Assembly: GCA_947449025.1 (NCBI GenBank)
Contig: CANFQF010000015.1
Location: forward strand, 1 to 34,778
DNA length: 34,778 nucleotides
Reading direction: 5' to 3'
Origin: Comamonadaceae bacterium
Lineage (GTDB): Bacteria > Pseudomonadota > Gammaproteobacteria > Burkholderiales > Burkholderiaceae_C
Position numbers and translations under genes: made by a program. Position 1 is the first letter of the stretch. The number at the start of each line of letters is the position of its first letter. This document shows positions 15,117-24,288 of this stretch, piece after piece. The notes below the pieces were generated by a model that made no database searches, had not been told where the DNA came from, and saw only the letters and a program-made list of their open reading frames with translations.

Positions 15117-18053
15117 ATGCGAATCCAACACGCCAGCGCCAGACCCGCCGACGTCCCCGTTGAAATCACCTTTGACGGCAGGCGCTTGTCCGCGCTGGCG
15201 GGGGAGACGATCGCCGCCACACTCCAAGCGCACGGAATCCAGGCGTTGCGCAGCACGCGAAAGCAAGAACCGCGCGGGCTTTATTGCGGAATGGGCGCTT
15301 GCTTCGATTGCGTCGTGACCGTCGACGGCCGGGCGGGCGTTCGCGCCTGCCTGGAGAAGGTGCAGGATGGCCAGACCGTGCGGTCACAGATGCCCGCAGG
15401 AACCGCGCAGGATCCGCTTGCGCCCCTGTGCGCCGAACCCACCAGCGCAGAGCCGCGGGCAGAGACGGTGGACGTGCTGGTGGTCGGCGCAGGCCCAGCG
15501 GGCCTGGCTGCTGCGGTGAGTGCAGCGCGTGCGGGCGCCAGCGTGACGGTACTCGACGAGCGACCGCAAAGCGGCGGGCAATACTTCAAGCCACTGGCAC
15601 CCTCCCACACAGCCACCCGGCCCGCCGACCGGCAGTTCGCCGAGGGCCTGGCGCTGACCCAAACCGCACTGAATCTGGGCGTGCGCATTCTTCAGGATGT
15701 CACCGTATGGGGCGCCGACACGCCCCAGGAAGTGATTGCCATGGTGGACGGCGCGGAGACGGTCTTTCGCCCTGGCCAGCTGATATTGGCCACCGGCGCC
15801 TACGAGCGCCCGGTTCCGTTCGACAAATGGACCCTCCCCGGGGTGATGACGACCGGAGCAGCCCAGACCCTGGTGCGGGCGTACAAAGTCTCGCCGGGCA
15901 AGAAGGTGGTGATTGCCGGCAACGGCCCGTTGAACCTGCAACTCGCAGTGGAGATGGTGCGCGCAGGGGTGCAGGTCGCTGCGGTGCTGGAGTCAGCGCC
16001 TGCCCCAACCCCCGGGATGTGGCGCACGCTGCTCAAGGCTTGGCGCTTCGCGCCTGATTTGATGGCGCAGGGCCTGGGCTACATCGCCGAGCTGCGCGCG
16101 CACGGTGTGTCCGTGCGGTGGGGCTATGGCGTGGTTCAGGCGCAAGGCGACGGCCGCCTGCAGGGCGTGGTGTACGCGCCGCTGAACGGCTCTGGAGAGC
16201 CCGATCTGTCGCGCGCAACGAGGACGGAGGCAGACACCCTCTGCCTGGGCTACGGCTTCATTCCCTCCACAGAGCTGGCTCGAGCCCTTGGATGTGCCCA
16301 CCGGTTTGTCGACCGGCACATGGGCTACCTGGAGACCGAGACCACACGCGAGGGTCGTACGAGCCTGCCCCACGTCTTTGCCATAGGCGACGGCAGCTCC
16401 CTGGGTGGTGCGCGGGTGGCGCTGGCGCGGGGCATGCTGGCAGGGGCGGTCGCCGCCGACGCACTAGGCAAACGCGTCGATGCGGCAAATGTGCGCGACG
16501 CGGCCTCGGCACTCGACCGGGCGCTGGCGTTCCAGGAGGCACTGTGGGCGCTTTTTCAGGCGCCTCCTGTCCGTCTGCAATCCCTCCCCGATTCGACTGT
16601 GGCGTGCCGCTGCGAAGAGGTGAGCCTGGGCCAGTTGCGCGAGGCAATTTCCGAGGGCTTCGACAGCCTGGGCCCGCTCAAGCGCATGACCCGCCTGGGC
16701 ATGGGTCGCTGCCAGGGGCGCTACTGCGCCTGCACCGCTGCCAAGCTGCTGCACGAGATCCATGGCAAGCCCCGGGAGCCAGAGCAGTTGTTTGCACCTC
16801 GCCTGCCCGCCAAGCCGGTGCCCGCGGGCTGCATGGCATTTGAAAAACCAGAATGGGGTGGCCACAAACGATCGATCACACCGAACATCGCACGCCCCAC
16901 CGAGACGCAGCCGCTGCCACCGCAGCAGGCCGAGGTGCTGGTGATCGGTGGCGGCGTCATGGGGTCCTGCCTGGCCTACTACCTGGCCCGCGAGGGACGC
17001 GACGTGCTGGTGGTCGAGCGCGACGAAGCCAATATGCAGGCCTCGGGCGCCAACGCTGGCAGCCTGCACGTGCAGCTGCTCTCGTTCGATTTCGGTGCCA
17101 AGGCCGAAGCAGGTGGCGGACCTGCTGCGCAGACCCTGCCCCTCGGCCCTGTCTCGGTCCAACTGTGGCGACAACTGGAAGCGGAAACCGGCAGCGACTT
17201 TGAGATCTCGACCACGGGCGGACTGATGGTGGCCGACACGCCCGCAGGCATGAAGTTTCTTCAGGCCAAGGCCGCACTGGAGCGCCAATTCGGGATTGAA
17301 AACGAAATCATCGACGCGGCCACGCTACGAACGCTGGCCCCTGCAATTTCCCACGAAATGCTAGGCGCAGAGTACGCCCCGCAAGAGGGAAAGATCAACC
17401 CGCTCAAAGCGACATACGGCGTCCTGAAAGCGGCGCAGGCCGCAGGCGCTCGATTCATTCGCGGTGCCAGCGTGGAGCATTTGGAGAGGACCGGAACGCG
17501 CTGGCGCGTCAAGACCTCTCGGTGCGTGGTCGATGCCGGCACGGTCATCAACGCCGCGGGCCCCTGGAGCCGCGAAGTCGCAGCAATGGTCGGGGTGGAT
17601 CTGCCGGTTCACAGCGCACCCTTGCAGATGATCGTCACCGAAACAGCGCCCGCGATGGTCAAGCAGCTGGTGGCGCACGCAGACCGTCACCTGAGCCTCA
17701 AGCAGGCCGCCACGGGCGGGCTGATCGTGGGCGGCGGCTGGACTGCCGCTTACGACGATCGACGGCGGTTCAACACCACCCTGCGCCAAAGCGTGGAGGG
17801 CAATCTCTGGGCGGCCCGGCGCGTGGTTCCACAGCTGCAGGGGCTGCGCGTGCTGCGAACCTGGGCTGCGATGAATATCAACATCGACGGCGCGCCCATC
17901 CTGGGCGAGGCACCGGGCGTGACGGGCTTCTACAACGCCGTCACATCAAATGGGTACACGCTCTCGCCCGTGGTCGCCCGCATGACGGTCGACCTGCTGG
18001 TCGGACGCTCCACGCCATTTGACCCCCAACCCTACTCGCTAGCGCGCTTCTGA
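15117..18053 (+). CDS. Three-module fusion oxidoreductase: HcnA-like 2Fe-2S + HcnB-like FAD/BFD + HcnC-like DAO
   Basis: This 978-residue protein joins what are usually three subunits of opine/nopaline oxidase, HCN synthase or cis-4-hydroxy-D-proline dehydrogenase. Residues about 12-95 form a ferredoxin-like domain with Cys57, Cys62, Cys65 and Cys78. Residues about 118-450 form a FAD/NAD(P)-type disulfide-oxidoreductase fold with GAGPAG at 124-129 and a second dinucleotide motif near 268. A BFD-like cluster follows with Cys497, Cys499, Cys532 and Cys537. After a linker (about 550-604), a DAO-type FAD domain begins with GGGVMG at 611-616 and ends with [10 protein letters not shown]. Such enzymes oxidise secondary amines or D-amino acids at the membrane and pass electrons onward. 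The ATPase gene follows 17 bases later. Start: first ATG after the divergent promoter; the ribosome-binding site is weak. Confidence 0.92.
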   Translation: MRIQHASARPADVPVEITFDGRRLSALAGETIAATLQAHGIQALRSTRKQEPRGLYCGMGACFDCVVTVDGRAGVRACLEKVQDGQTVRSQMPAGTAQDPLAPLCAEPTSAEPRAETVDVLVVGAGPAGLAAAVSAARAGASVTVLDERPQSGGQYFKPLAPSHTATRPADRQFAEGLALTQTALNLGVRILQDVTVWGADTPQEVIAMVDGAETVFRPGQLILATGAYERPVPFDKWTLPGVMTTGAAQTLVRAYKVSPGKKVVIAGNGPLNLQLAVEMVRAGVQVAAVLESAPAPTPGMWRTLLKAWRFAPDLMAQGLGYIAELRAHGVSVRWGYGVVQAQGDGRLQGVVYAPLNGSGEPDLSRATRTEADTLCLGYGFIPSTELARALGCAHRFVDRHMGYLETETTREGRTSLPHVFAIGDGSSLGGARVALARGMLAGAVAADALGKRVDAANVRDAASALDRALAFQEALWALFQAPPVRLQSLPDSTVACRCEEVSLGQLREAISEGFDSLGPLKRMTRLGMGRCQGRYCACTAAKLLHEIHGKPREPEQLFAPRLPAKPVPAGCMAFEKPEWGGHKRSITPNIARPTETQPLPPQQAEVLVIGGGVMGSCLAYYLAREGRDVLVVERDEANMQASGANAGSLHVQLLSFDFGAKAEAGGGPAAQTLPLGPVSVQLWRQLEAETGSDFEISTTGGLMVADTPAGMKFLQAKAALERQFGIENEIIDAATLRTLAPAISHEMLGAEYAPQEGKINPLKATYGVLKAAQAAGARFIRGASVEHLERTGTRWRVKTSRCVVDAGTVINAAGPWSREVAAMVGVDLPVHSAPLQMIVTETAPAMVKQLVAHADRHLSLKQAATGGLIVGGGWTAAYDDRRRFNTTLRQSVEGNLWAARRVVPQLQGLRVLRTWAAMNINIDGAPILGEAPGVTGFYNAVTSNGYTLSPVVARMTVDLLVGRSTPFDPQPYSLARF

Positions 18054-18070
18054 GAATCAAGGATCCGCTC

Positions 18071-18799
18071 ATGATTGAAATCGTCAACGTCAACAAATAC
18101 TTCGGCGGCTTCCATGCGCTGAAGAACGTGTCGGCCAGCATTGCCCGCGGCGAAGTGGTGGTGGTCTGCGGGCCCTCGGGGTCGGGCAAGTCAACGCTCA
18201 TCAAGTGCGTCAACGGTCTTGAAAAAATCAATAGCGGCTCGATCAGCATCAACGGCAAGACGTTGGGGGCCAAGGACACAGACATGTCACTGCTGCGAGC
18301 CCAGGTGGGCATGGTGTTTCAGAACTTCGAGTTGTTCCCCCACCTGACGATTCTTCAGAACCTCACATTGGCCCAGCGCAAAGTGCTCAAACGCTCGGAG
18401 GACGAGGCTGTGGCCAAAGGCGAGAAGCTGTTGGATCGGGTCGGCCTGCAAGCCCACACGCACAAGTACCCTGCGCAGCTCTCGGGTGGGCAGCAGCAGC
18501 GCGTCGCGATTGCCCGGGCCCTGGCGATGGACCCGATCGCGATGCTGTTTGACGAGCCAACCTCCGCGCTCGACCCCGAGATGATTCAAGAGGTGCTGGA
18601 AGTCATGGTCACCCTCGCGCGGGAGGGTATGACCATGGTGTGCGTCACCCACGAAATGGGTTTTGCCAGGCAGGTCGCCGATCGGGTGATCTTCATGGAC
18701 GAGGGAGAGATCGTTGAAGACTGCACGAAGGACGACTTCTTCTCCACCACCCGGTCGCAACGCTCACAGCAGTTTCTCTCGAAGATCCTCAAGCACTGA
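18071..18799 (+). CDS. Amino acid ABC transporter ATP-binding protein (GlnQ/HisP family)
   Basis: This is a 242-residue ATPase with every motif intact: Walker [10 protein letters not shown] (34-42), Q-loop Gln84, signature LSGGQ (137-141), Walker B MLFDEP (158-163) and His194 of the H-loop. Length is normal for the polar amino-acid uptake family. It supplies the ATPase missing from the permease/binding-protein pair on the opposite strand (12408-14016), so the transporter is split across the two divergent transcripts. It lies 17 bases after the fused oxidase and is presumably co-transcribed with it. Confidence 0.96.
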   Translation: MIEIVNVNKYFGGFHALKNVSASIARGEVVVVCGPSGSGKSTLIKCVNGLEKINSGSISINGKTLGAKDTDMSLLRAQVGMVFQNFELFPHLTILQNLTLAQRKVLKRSEDEAVAKGEKLLDRVGLQAHTHKYPAQLSGGQQQRVAIARALAMDPIAMLFDEPTSALDPEMIQEVLEVMVTLAREGMTMVCVTHEMGFARQVADRVIFMDEGEIVEDCTKDDFFSTTRSQRSQQFLSKILKH

Positions 18800-18826
18800 G
18801 TGGCTTGCCAGATTGAACCCAACGCA

Positions 18827-18843
18827 GGGGCGGCCAGCGCCCC
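18827..18843. terminator. Hairpin between convergent genes
   Basis: A GGGGCG / CGCCCC stem with a 5-base loop lies between the convergent ATPase and Bug genes. No T-run follows, so termination here is only a possibility. Confidence 0.3.
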
Positions 18844-18850
18844 CAGTCGA

Positions 18851-19822
18851 TCACTGCTTTTGAATTCCCGCCCGCTGGATCACCTCACCCCAGTGCCGGG
18901 TCTCGCTCGCCAGCCAGTCCTGGCCTTGCGCAGGAGTGCCAGGGCTCGGCTCGATGTTCATTTCAATCAACTTCTGCCGGGTCGGCGCGTGATTGAGGGC
19001 GGCCACGACCTCGCGGTTGAGGCGCTCCACCACCTCGCGCGGGGTACGAGCCGGCACACCCAGCGCGTTCCAGGACGAGGCCAAGAGGTTCGCCACGCCG
19101 GCTTCGCGGGCCGTGGGCACCTGGGGCAGGGCCGGGCTACGGCGGGTGCCGGTAATCGCCAGCGCCTTGATCACGCCGCCCTTGATCTGCGGCAGCACGG
19201 GGCTGAGCACCTCGGCGGCCACGTCGATCTGGCCGCCGCGCAGAGCGGTGACCACCGCCGGCGTGCCGTTGAACGGCACCACTTGGGCGTCAAGACCGGC
19301 CGCACTCTTGAACAATTCAGCCGCCAGGTGCTGCGTGCTGCCAATGTTGATGCTGCCGATATTGAGCTTGCCGGGGTTGGCGCGGGCCCAGGCCAACATC
19401 TCGGGCAGGCCGCTGAAGCGGGACTCACCGCTGGTCACCAAGACCAGGTCAAAGGTCCCCAGCAAGGACACCACGCTGAAGTCGCGGGCCGGATCAAAAG
19501 GCAGCTGCTTGAACAGACCGGCGCTCACCGCGTTGGCGTTAGACATCAGCAGCAGGGTGTGGCCGTCTGGGTCGGCCTTGGCCACCAGGTCGGCAGCAAC
19601 GATACCGCCGGCGCCGGGCCGGTTATCGATCACGACCGCCTGGCCCAGGGTCTCAGCCATACGCTGTGCCACGGTGCGGGCCGTGAGGTCGGCCACGCCA
19701 CCAGCGGCGAAGGGCACGACGATCTTGAGGGCTTTGCTCGGGAAGGCCTGGGCCCGGGCGGCTATGGGCAATGCACAGGCCATTGAGGCGGCTGCAAGGG
19801 CAAGGGCGTGGCGGCGTTTCAT
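18851..19822 (-). CDS. Tripartite tricarboxylate transporter substrate-binding protein (Bug/TctC family)
   Basis: This is a 323-residue periplasmic binding protein. The ATG (MKRRHALALAAASM) is preceded by AGGAG at 8 bases; an in-frame upstream extension lacks signal-peptide character. Cleavage is expected near ARAQ. Bug features: FPSKALKIVVPFAAGGVAD, GQAVVIDNRPGAGG, and a DPDGHTLLLMSNAN segment. It has no TctA/TctB neighbour. It is divergent from the serine-hydrolase gene across a region with a long dyad, so both may answer to one regulator. Confidence 0.93.
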   Translation of the reverse strand: MKRRHALALAAASMACALPIAARAQAFPSKALKIVVPFAAGGVADLTARTVAQRMAETLGQAVVIDNRPGAGGIVAADLVAKADPDGHTLLLMSNANAVSAGLFKQLPFDPARDFSVVSLLGTFDLVLVTSGESRFSGLPEMLAWARANPGKLNIGSINIGSTQHLAAELFKSAAGLDAQVVPFNGTPAVVTALRGGQIDVAAEVLSPVLPQIKGGVIKALAITGTRRSPALPQVPTAREAGVANLLASSWNALGVPARTPREVVERLNREVVAALNHAPTRQKLIEMNIEPSPGTPAQGQDWLASETRHWGEVIQRAGIQKQ

Positions 19823-19894
19823 GCTTTGAGTCTCCTGATTTGAAGAGGGACGGCAAAGGCCTGCCGAGGCAGGCGCGTTCGCCGAGGCCGCACG

Positions 19895-19926
19895 ATTGTG
19901 GCATTGGTCCATGGCGATGCCACAAT
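19895..19926. repeat. 32-bp dyad with perfect 10-bp arms (ATTGTGGCAT-N12-ATGCCACAAT)
   Basis: Both 10-base arms match perfectly, with a 12-base centre that contains CCATGG. It lies between the divergent Bug gene (start 19822) and the serine-hydrolase gene (start 20023). It could be a transcription-factor operator or an mRNA hairpin; no regulator gene is adjacent. Confidence 0.6.
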
Positions 19927-20022
19927 GAGGTCGTTTGACCGAATCGAGCCAAGGAGGGGCCGGCCAGACCTCAGGGGCCAGCGGACCTCATTCCAAAGCC
20001 AGACCGTCGTAAGGGGAAGCGG

Positions 20023-21243
20023 GTGGACAAGCGGCAATTCATTCAGGCGGGTCTCGGCCTCGCCGGGGTGGCGGGCATCCAAGGACTCACATTGCTCCCC
20101 TCGCAGGCCTGTGCACAGGCCGCCGACAAGTGGGGCGCCAGTCGCGGCTACCCCATCGGCCTGGCGGGCGGCCTGAACAGGGAACCTGTCTATCGAGTGG
20201 GCAATTACTCGGGCGGTTTCGAGCAGGCTTTTCCGCACCGGCAGGTTGCCCCTTCGGCGACGCCCTCACCCTGGCGGGAGTCGCCCGTTGACGACGTACG
20301 CTATCGCTGGGGTTTCTCCCAGAAGTCGCCTGATGACTATCTCGCGTCCTGGCCAGTTACAGGTTTGCTGGTGGCCCGAGACGGGCAGATCCTGCTGGAG
20401 CGCTACCGCTTCGAGCGCACTGCGTCGATGCGCCTGACCAGTTGGTCCATGGCCAAAAGCGTAACCTCCTTGCTCCTCGGAATTTGCCTCGACCGGGACC
20501 TGATCGCCTCCTATGACGACGAGGCCCAGATGTACCTGCCCGAACTACGTGGCACGCTGCATGGCGGGGTGACGCTGCGCAACCTGAGCAACATGTCCAG
20601 CGGCGCAGCGGTCTTGCATGACCGGGACAACAACTTCATCTACCCGGGCGCCTTCATGGGGCCCGCCTCGGAGATCGGGCGCGTGGTGGCAAACTGGAAC
20701 CAGCGCGCCGAGGAGCAGGGTCGCCGCTACAACTACAACGAGCTGTGCCCACTGACGCTAGGCATGGTGATCCGGCGGGTCACCGGGCGCTCAATGTCGG
20801 AGTTCGCGCAGGAGGCCCTCTGGCAACCGCTCGGCGCCCAGGACATGGCGACCTGGACCACCGATTCCAAACGCAATGAATTCAACTGCGTCGGTTTCGC
20901 AGCCACGCTGCGGGACTGGGGCCGCCTGGGTACGCTGGTGGCCAACCGCGGCCGTGCGGGCACCACACAGGTCGTGAGCGAGAAGTGGGTGCGCGAGTTC
21001 ACGACTTGGGGTCCGCTGGATACGCAAGTCAGGCATGGCGTCCCCGCACCTCATTTTGGCTACAAGGCCCACATGTGGCACAACCGGCCCGACGGCTCAC
21101 GCCTCTACTTCAATGGACACCACGGGCAACGCGTCGTGGTCGACATGCCCACGCGTACGGTGCTGGTACAGACTGCAGTCGAACATGAAGGCAATTGGCA
21201 AGGGGAGATGTTCGCGATGTTCGAGGCCTTCACGAAGGCTTAG
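20023..21243 (+). CDS. Serine hydrolase, beta-lactamase/6-aminohexanoate-dimer-hydrolase-like
   Basis: This is a 406-residue exported serine hydrolase of the class C beta-lactamase fold. It starts at GTG, with AAGGGGA just upstream. A signal peptide (KRQFIQAGLGLAGVAG, then ACAQAA) is followed by the nucleophile motif SMAK (Ser142, Lys145), a Tyr in YNYNE (236-240) and GHHG (365-368) in place of the KTG box. Penicillin-binding proteins, esterases and NylB-type 6-aminohexanoate oligomer hydrolases share this arrangement. I infer hydrolysis of an amide or ester outside the cytoplasm; the Bug genes on either side might import the product. True beta-lactamase activity is not supported. Confidence 0.88.
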   Translation: MDKRQFIQAGLGLAGVAGIQGLTLLPSQACAQAADKWGASRGYPIGLAGGLNREPVYRVGNYSGGFEQAFPHRQVAPSATPSPWRESPVDDVRYRWGFSQKSPDDYLASWPVTGLLVARDGQILLERYRFERTASMRLTSWSMAKSVTSLLLGICLDRDLIASYDDEAQMYLPELRGTLHGGVTLRNLSNMSSGAAVLHDRDNNFIYPGAFMGPASEIGRVVANWNQRAEEQGRRYNYNELCPLTLGMVIRRVTGRSMSEFAQEALWQPLGAQDMATWTTDSKRNEFNCVGFAATLRDWGRLGTLVANRGRAGTTQVVSEKWVREFTTWGPLDTQVRHGVPAPHFGYKAHMWHNRPDGSRLYFNGHHGQRVVVDMPTRTVLVQTAVEHEGNWQGEMFAMFEAFTKA

Positions 21244-21247
21244 GCGC

Positions 21248-22219
21248 TCAGGGCTCCATTTTCAGCCTGCCATCCTTGATCATTTTGCCCACGCGCGCAT
21301 GCTCGGCCCGAATGTGGCGGGCAAACTCCTCTGGCGTGCCGCCGACCACTTCAGCGCCCTCGCTAGAGAGCGACTCGCGCACATTGCCGCCGCGAAGCGC
21401 CTTAACGGACTCAGCGTTGAGGCGGCGAACAATCTCCGCCGGCGTGCCCGCCGGCACCAGCAACCCGTACCAGGAGCCCGCCTCGTAGCCTGTCAGCCCC
21501 AACTCGGCCAGCGTCGGCACGTCCGGCAACAGGGCCGATCGCTTGGTGCTGGTGATAGCCAGCGCCCGCAGTTTGCCGGCCTTGATCTGCGGGGTGATGG
21601 CCACCACGCTGGAGAACATGATGTCGACCTGACCGGCCAGCAGGTCCGACATCGCCGGTGCGAGGCCCTTGTAGGGGACATGGGTCAGGTCCACGCCGGC
21701 CATCGTTTCGTAGAGCGCGGTCGCGATATGGGCGGAGCTGCCGTTGCCGTTGGATGCAAAGTTGATGCGGCCGGGGTTGGCCTTGGCGAAGGCCGTCATT
21801 TCCGGCAGGCTCTTGTAGGGCGTCTTCAGGTTGACGGCCACCACTGACGGGGCGGAGGCCAGAAGCACCACGGGCGCGAAGTCCTTGAGCGCGTCGTAGC
21901 TGATCTTGGGAACGATGTGCGGATTGACCGCCAGGCTGCCCACGCCACCGAGAAAGAGGGTGTAGCCATCGGGCGCAGCCTTGGCGGCCATGTCTGCGCC
22001 GATCACGCCACCGGCGCCCGCGCGGTTGTCGACCACCACTGGTTGCCCGAGGGCGCTCGAGAGCTGGGTTGCGACCGCGCGGGCCACCGTGTCATTGCCG
22101 CCCCCGGGGGCAAAGGGGACGATGAGGCGAAGCGGCCGGCTCGGATAGTCCTGCGCTTGGGCCACAAGGGGTTGGACGATCAGAGTCAGGGCAGACAGCA
22201 GGAGGGAGGCGAGCTTCAT
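21248..22219 (-). CDS. Tripartite tricarboxylate transporter substrate-binding protein (Bug/TctC family)
   Basis: This is a 323-residue periplasmic binding protein. It starts at MKLASLLLSALTLI, with a clear signal peptide ending near AQAQ; an upstream in-frame extension carries no signal. Family segments: YPSRPLRLIVPFAPGGGND, GQPVVVDNRAGAGG, KAAPDGYTLFLGGVG and LPDVPTLAEL. It is transcribed toward the serine-hydrolase gene with only 4 bases between their stops. A GGTATACC palindrome lies about 50 bases upstream of the start, but a full promoter is not clear. No membrane subunits are adjacent. Confidence 0.93.
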   Translation of the reverse strand: MKLASLLLSALTLIVQPLVAQAQDYPSRPLRLIVPFAPGGGNDTVARAVATQLSSALGQPVVVDNRAGAGGVIGADMAAKAAPDGYTLFLGGVGSLAVNPHIVPKISYDALKDFAPVVLLASAPSVVAVNLKTPYKSLPEMTAFAKANPGRINFASNGNGSSAHIATALYETMAGVDLTHVPYKGLAPAMSDLLAGQVDIMFSSVVAITPQIKAGKLRALAITSTKRSALLPDVPTLAELGLTGYEAGSWYGLLVPAGTPAEIVRRLNAESVKALRGGNVRESLSSEGAEVVGGTPEEFARHIRAEHARVGKMIKDGRLKMEP

Positions 22220-22390
22220 GGGCGTTCCTTGGCGATCGCCCGCCACAAACAACGGGCAATTCGGCGATGGTATACCAAGGGATCCCAGTGGCTGAGGAAC
22301 GACCCAGCTTCCCGTCAAGGCTCTTTCGAGAGGGGCGCGAGGAGACCGGGTGATGGGTGCGCGCGGGGTCGCTGGCGCGGGCCCGACCGC

Positions 22391-23416
22391 TTACTGATTC
22401 AAGACAGTGATGCTCACGCGTCGGTTGCGCGGGTCGGCCGGGTTGCCCTGGATGAAGGGCGCGGTATCGGCAACGCCTTCGATGCGCTGGAAACGGTCGT
22501 ACGGAACCCCACCGCCTTGCAGCACCTTGCGAGTCGCGTCAGCGCGCTCGGTGGACAAAGACCAGTTGTTGCGGCCGCTGTCGGGAGCGAAGCCCAGACT
22601 GTCTGTGTGGCCACGCACAGCGACCTTGTTGGGCAAGCCCTTGACCGACTTGGCCACCTCATTGAGCAGCGCGATGGCCTTGTCGTCGAGTTCAGCGGTG
22701 CCCGAACGGAACATGGAGAACTTGGCCTTGTCGATCACCTCGATGCGAAGGCCGTCCTTGTCGCGGGTAATGGACATCTGGTCCTGCATCTGCGAGAGCT
22801 GCTTGTTCTCGGCGATCTTCTGCTTGAGATCTTTTTCGATCTTGTCGAAGTTGTCCTTGTCCTGCTGCTGCTTTTGCGAGCCCTTGGCGCCGTCGGGATT
22901 GGAGGATTCCTCCTGCGGACCTTCCTTGTTGTTCTCCTGCGGGGAGGAGCCGTTGTCGGTATTGGATCCCCCCTTGGCCTGGGGCGTGAGGCGCTCCATC
23001 ACCGAGCTTTGCTTGGCGGTGAAGGGGAAGCCGTCGGGGTCGATGATGGAGCGGCCGCCGAGCAGGCCATCGGAGCCGGCAAGCTCGCCGAACTTGATCT
23101 GGCTGTGGGAAGCAGGACGGAAGTAGTCGGCCACCGACTTACGCTGGTCCTCCTTGGTGGCGCCGAGCAGCCACATCAGCAGGAAGAAGGCCATCATGGC
23201 CGTCATCATGTCGGCCAGCGCGATTTTCCAGGCACCGCCGTGCGCGCCGCCGTGCCCCTCTTCGACAATGATCTTCTTGATGATCGGCCGCACCGGCTCG
23301 CCACCGGCATCGGCCGCAGGTGCAGCCTGGGCAGCAGCCGGTGGCTGGGCCTCGGCGCCCGCAGGCGCGGCCTGGACGGCGGGCTTTTCCTCTTCGGCGA
23401 CAGCGGCTTCGGCCAT
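22391..23416 (-). CDS. motB: Flagellar motor stator protein MotB
   Basis: This is a 341-residue stator subunit. The ATG overlaps the motA stop by one base (TGATG); a GTG three bases earlier is possible. The first ~45 residues are Ala/Pro/Glu-rich and cytoplasmic, an unusual extension before the conserved HGGAWKIALADMM segment. The proton-binding Asp is residue 69 in the single transmembrane helix (about 65-84). A charged, Gln/Asn/Lys-rich linker (about 135-205) leads to an OmpA-type peptidoglycan-binding domain (about 210-341, containing VRGHTDSLG). It anchors the stator to the cell wall. It is co-transcribed with motA. Confidence 0.95.
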   Translation of the reverse strand: MAEAAVAEEEKPAVQAAPAGAEAQPPAAAQAAPAADAGGEPVRPIIKKIIVEEGHGGAHGGAWKIALADMMTAMMAFFLLMWLLGATKEDQRKSVADYFRPASHSQIKFGELAGSDGLLGGRSIIDPDGFPFTAKQSSVMERLTPQAKGGSNTDNGSSPQENNKEGPQEESSNPDGAKGSQKQQQDKDNFDKIEKDLKQKIAENKQLSQMQDQMSITRDKDGLRIEVIDKAKFSMFRSGTAELDDKAIALLNEVAKSVKGLPNKVAVRGHTDSLGFAPDSGRNNWSLSTERADATRKVLQGGGVPYDRFQRIEGVADTAPFIQGNPADPRNRRVSITVLNQ

Positions 23417-24279
23417 CACGACCCTCGCAAGGCGTCGAACACTTCAGAGAAGCTCGGCTGGTTATGGTGGCTGATGCAGGCGCGCGCGGTCTCGATCATC
23501 ACCGGCTGCGGATGGCCGCGCAGGTTCGAGACGATCATCTGCTGGATCACGTTGTAGATCTGGCCGTCCTCGTCGATCACCTGGGCCAGGCGGCCGGCGA
23601 AGGGCTCGAACATGGCGTAGGACATGAACACACCCAGCATGGTGCCCACCAGCGCACCGCCAATCAGCGCGCCCAGCACGGGCGGGGGCTGGTCGATGGC
23701 GCCCATGGTCTTGATCACGCCCAGCACGCAGGCCACGATGCCCAGCGCAGGCAGGGAGCCCGAAATGGTGCCCAAGGCCGCTGGCGCGCGCATCGCGTCG
23801 TGGTGGTGCGCCTTGATCGCGGTCTTCATGATGTCCTCGACGGTGTCGGCCTCGAGGTTGCCCTGCGAGATGACGGCCAGCCTTAGCGGGTCGCAGATCA
23901 TCTGCACGATGAAGTGGTCATGGGCGAGTTTGGGGAACTCACCAAAGATGGGGCTGGAGTCGGGGTTCTCGACGTGGGCTTCCAGCGCCACCACGCCTTC
24001 TTTCTTCATCACGCCCAGAAGTTTGCCCACCAGCACCATCACGGCCAGGTAGTCGGCCTGCTTCCACTTGGGGCCGGAAATGCACTTGCCGATGCCGCCC
24101 ATGGCCGCCTTGAAGATGGCCATGCTGTTGCCCACCAGCGCGGCGCCGACCGCGGCGCCGCCGATGATGATGATCTCGAAGGGGGCCGCTTTGATGATGG
24201 GCGCCATCTTGCCGCCGGCGGCGATGTAGCCACCGAACACTGCGCCGAAGATCACAGCAAAACCAACGAAGAAAAACAT
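23416..24279 (-). CDS. motA: Flagellar motor stator protein MotA
   Basis: This is a 287-residue inner-membrane stator protein with four predicted transmembrane segments (about 2-22, 34-52, 170-192, 201-223). Pro177 (SLPALG) and Pro226 (MFEPF) correspond to the prolines needed for torque generation, and the cytoplasmic loop carries the charged positions corresponding to Arg90/Glu98 of E. coli (here Lys92 and Glu100). AAAGG lies about 6 bases before the ATG and directly follows the stop of the small upstream gene, so translation may be coupled. With MotB it forms the ion-conducting stator of the flagellar motor. Confidence 0.96.
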   Translation of the reverse strand: MFFFVGFAVIFGAVFGGYIAAGGKMAPIIKAAPFEIIIIGGAAVGAALVGNSMAIFKAAMGGIGKCISGPKWKQADYLAVMVLVGKLLGVMKKEGVVALEAHVENPDSSPIFGEFPKLAHDHFIVQMICDPLRLAVISQGNLEADTVEDIMKTAIKAHHHDAMRAPAALGTISGSLPALGIVACVLGVIKTMGAIDQPPPVLGALIGGALVGTMLGVFMSYAMFEPFAGRLAQVIDEDGQIYNVIQQMIVSNLRGHPQPVMIETARACISHHNQPSFSEVFDALRGS

Positions 24280-24288
24280 GACCTACCT

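Noticed and set aside
18800-19786. A 328-codon plus-strand open frame after the ATPase gene
   Set aside because: It is antisense to a Bug gene with intact signal peptide and family motifs.
21917-23557. A 546-codon plus-strand open frame
   Set aside because: It runs antisense across a Bug gene and motB, both with clear family motifs; the long frame is a by-product of high GC content.
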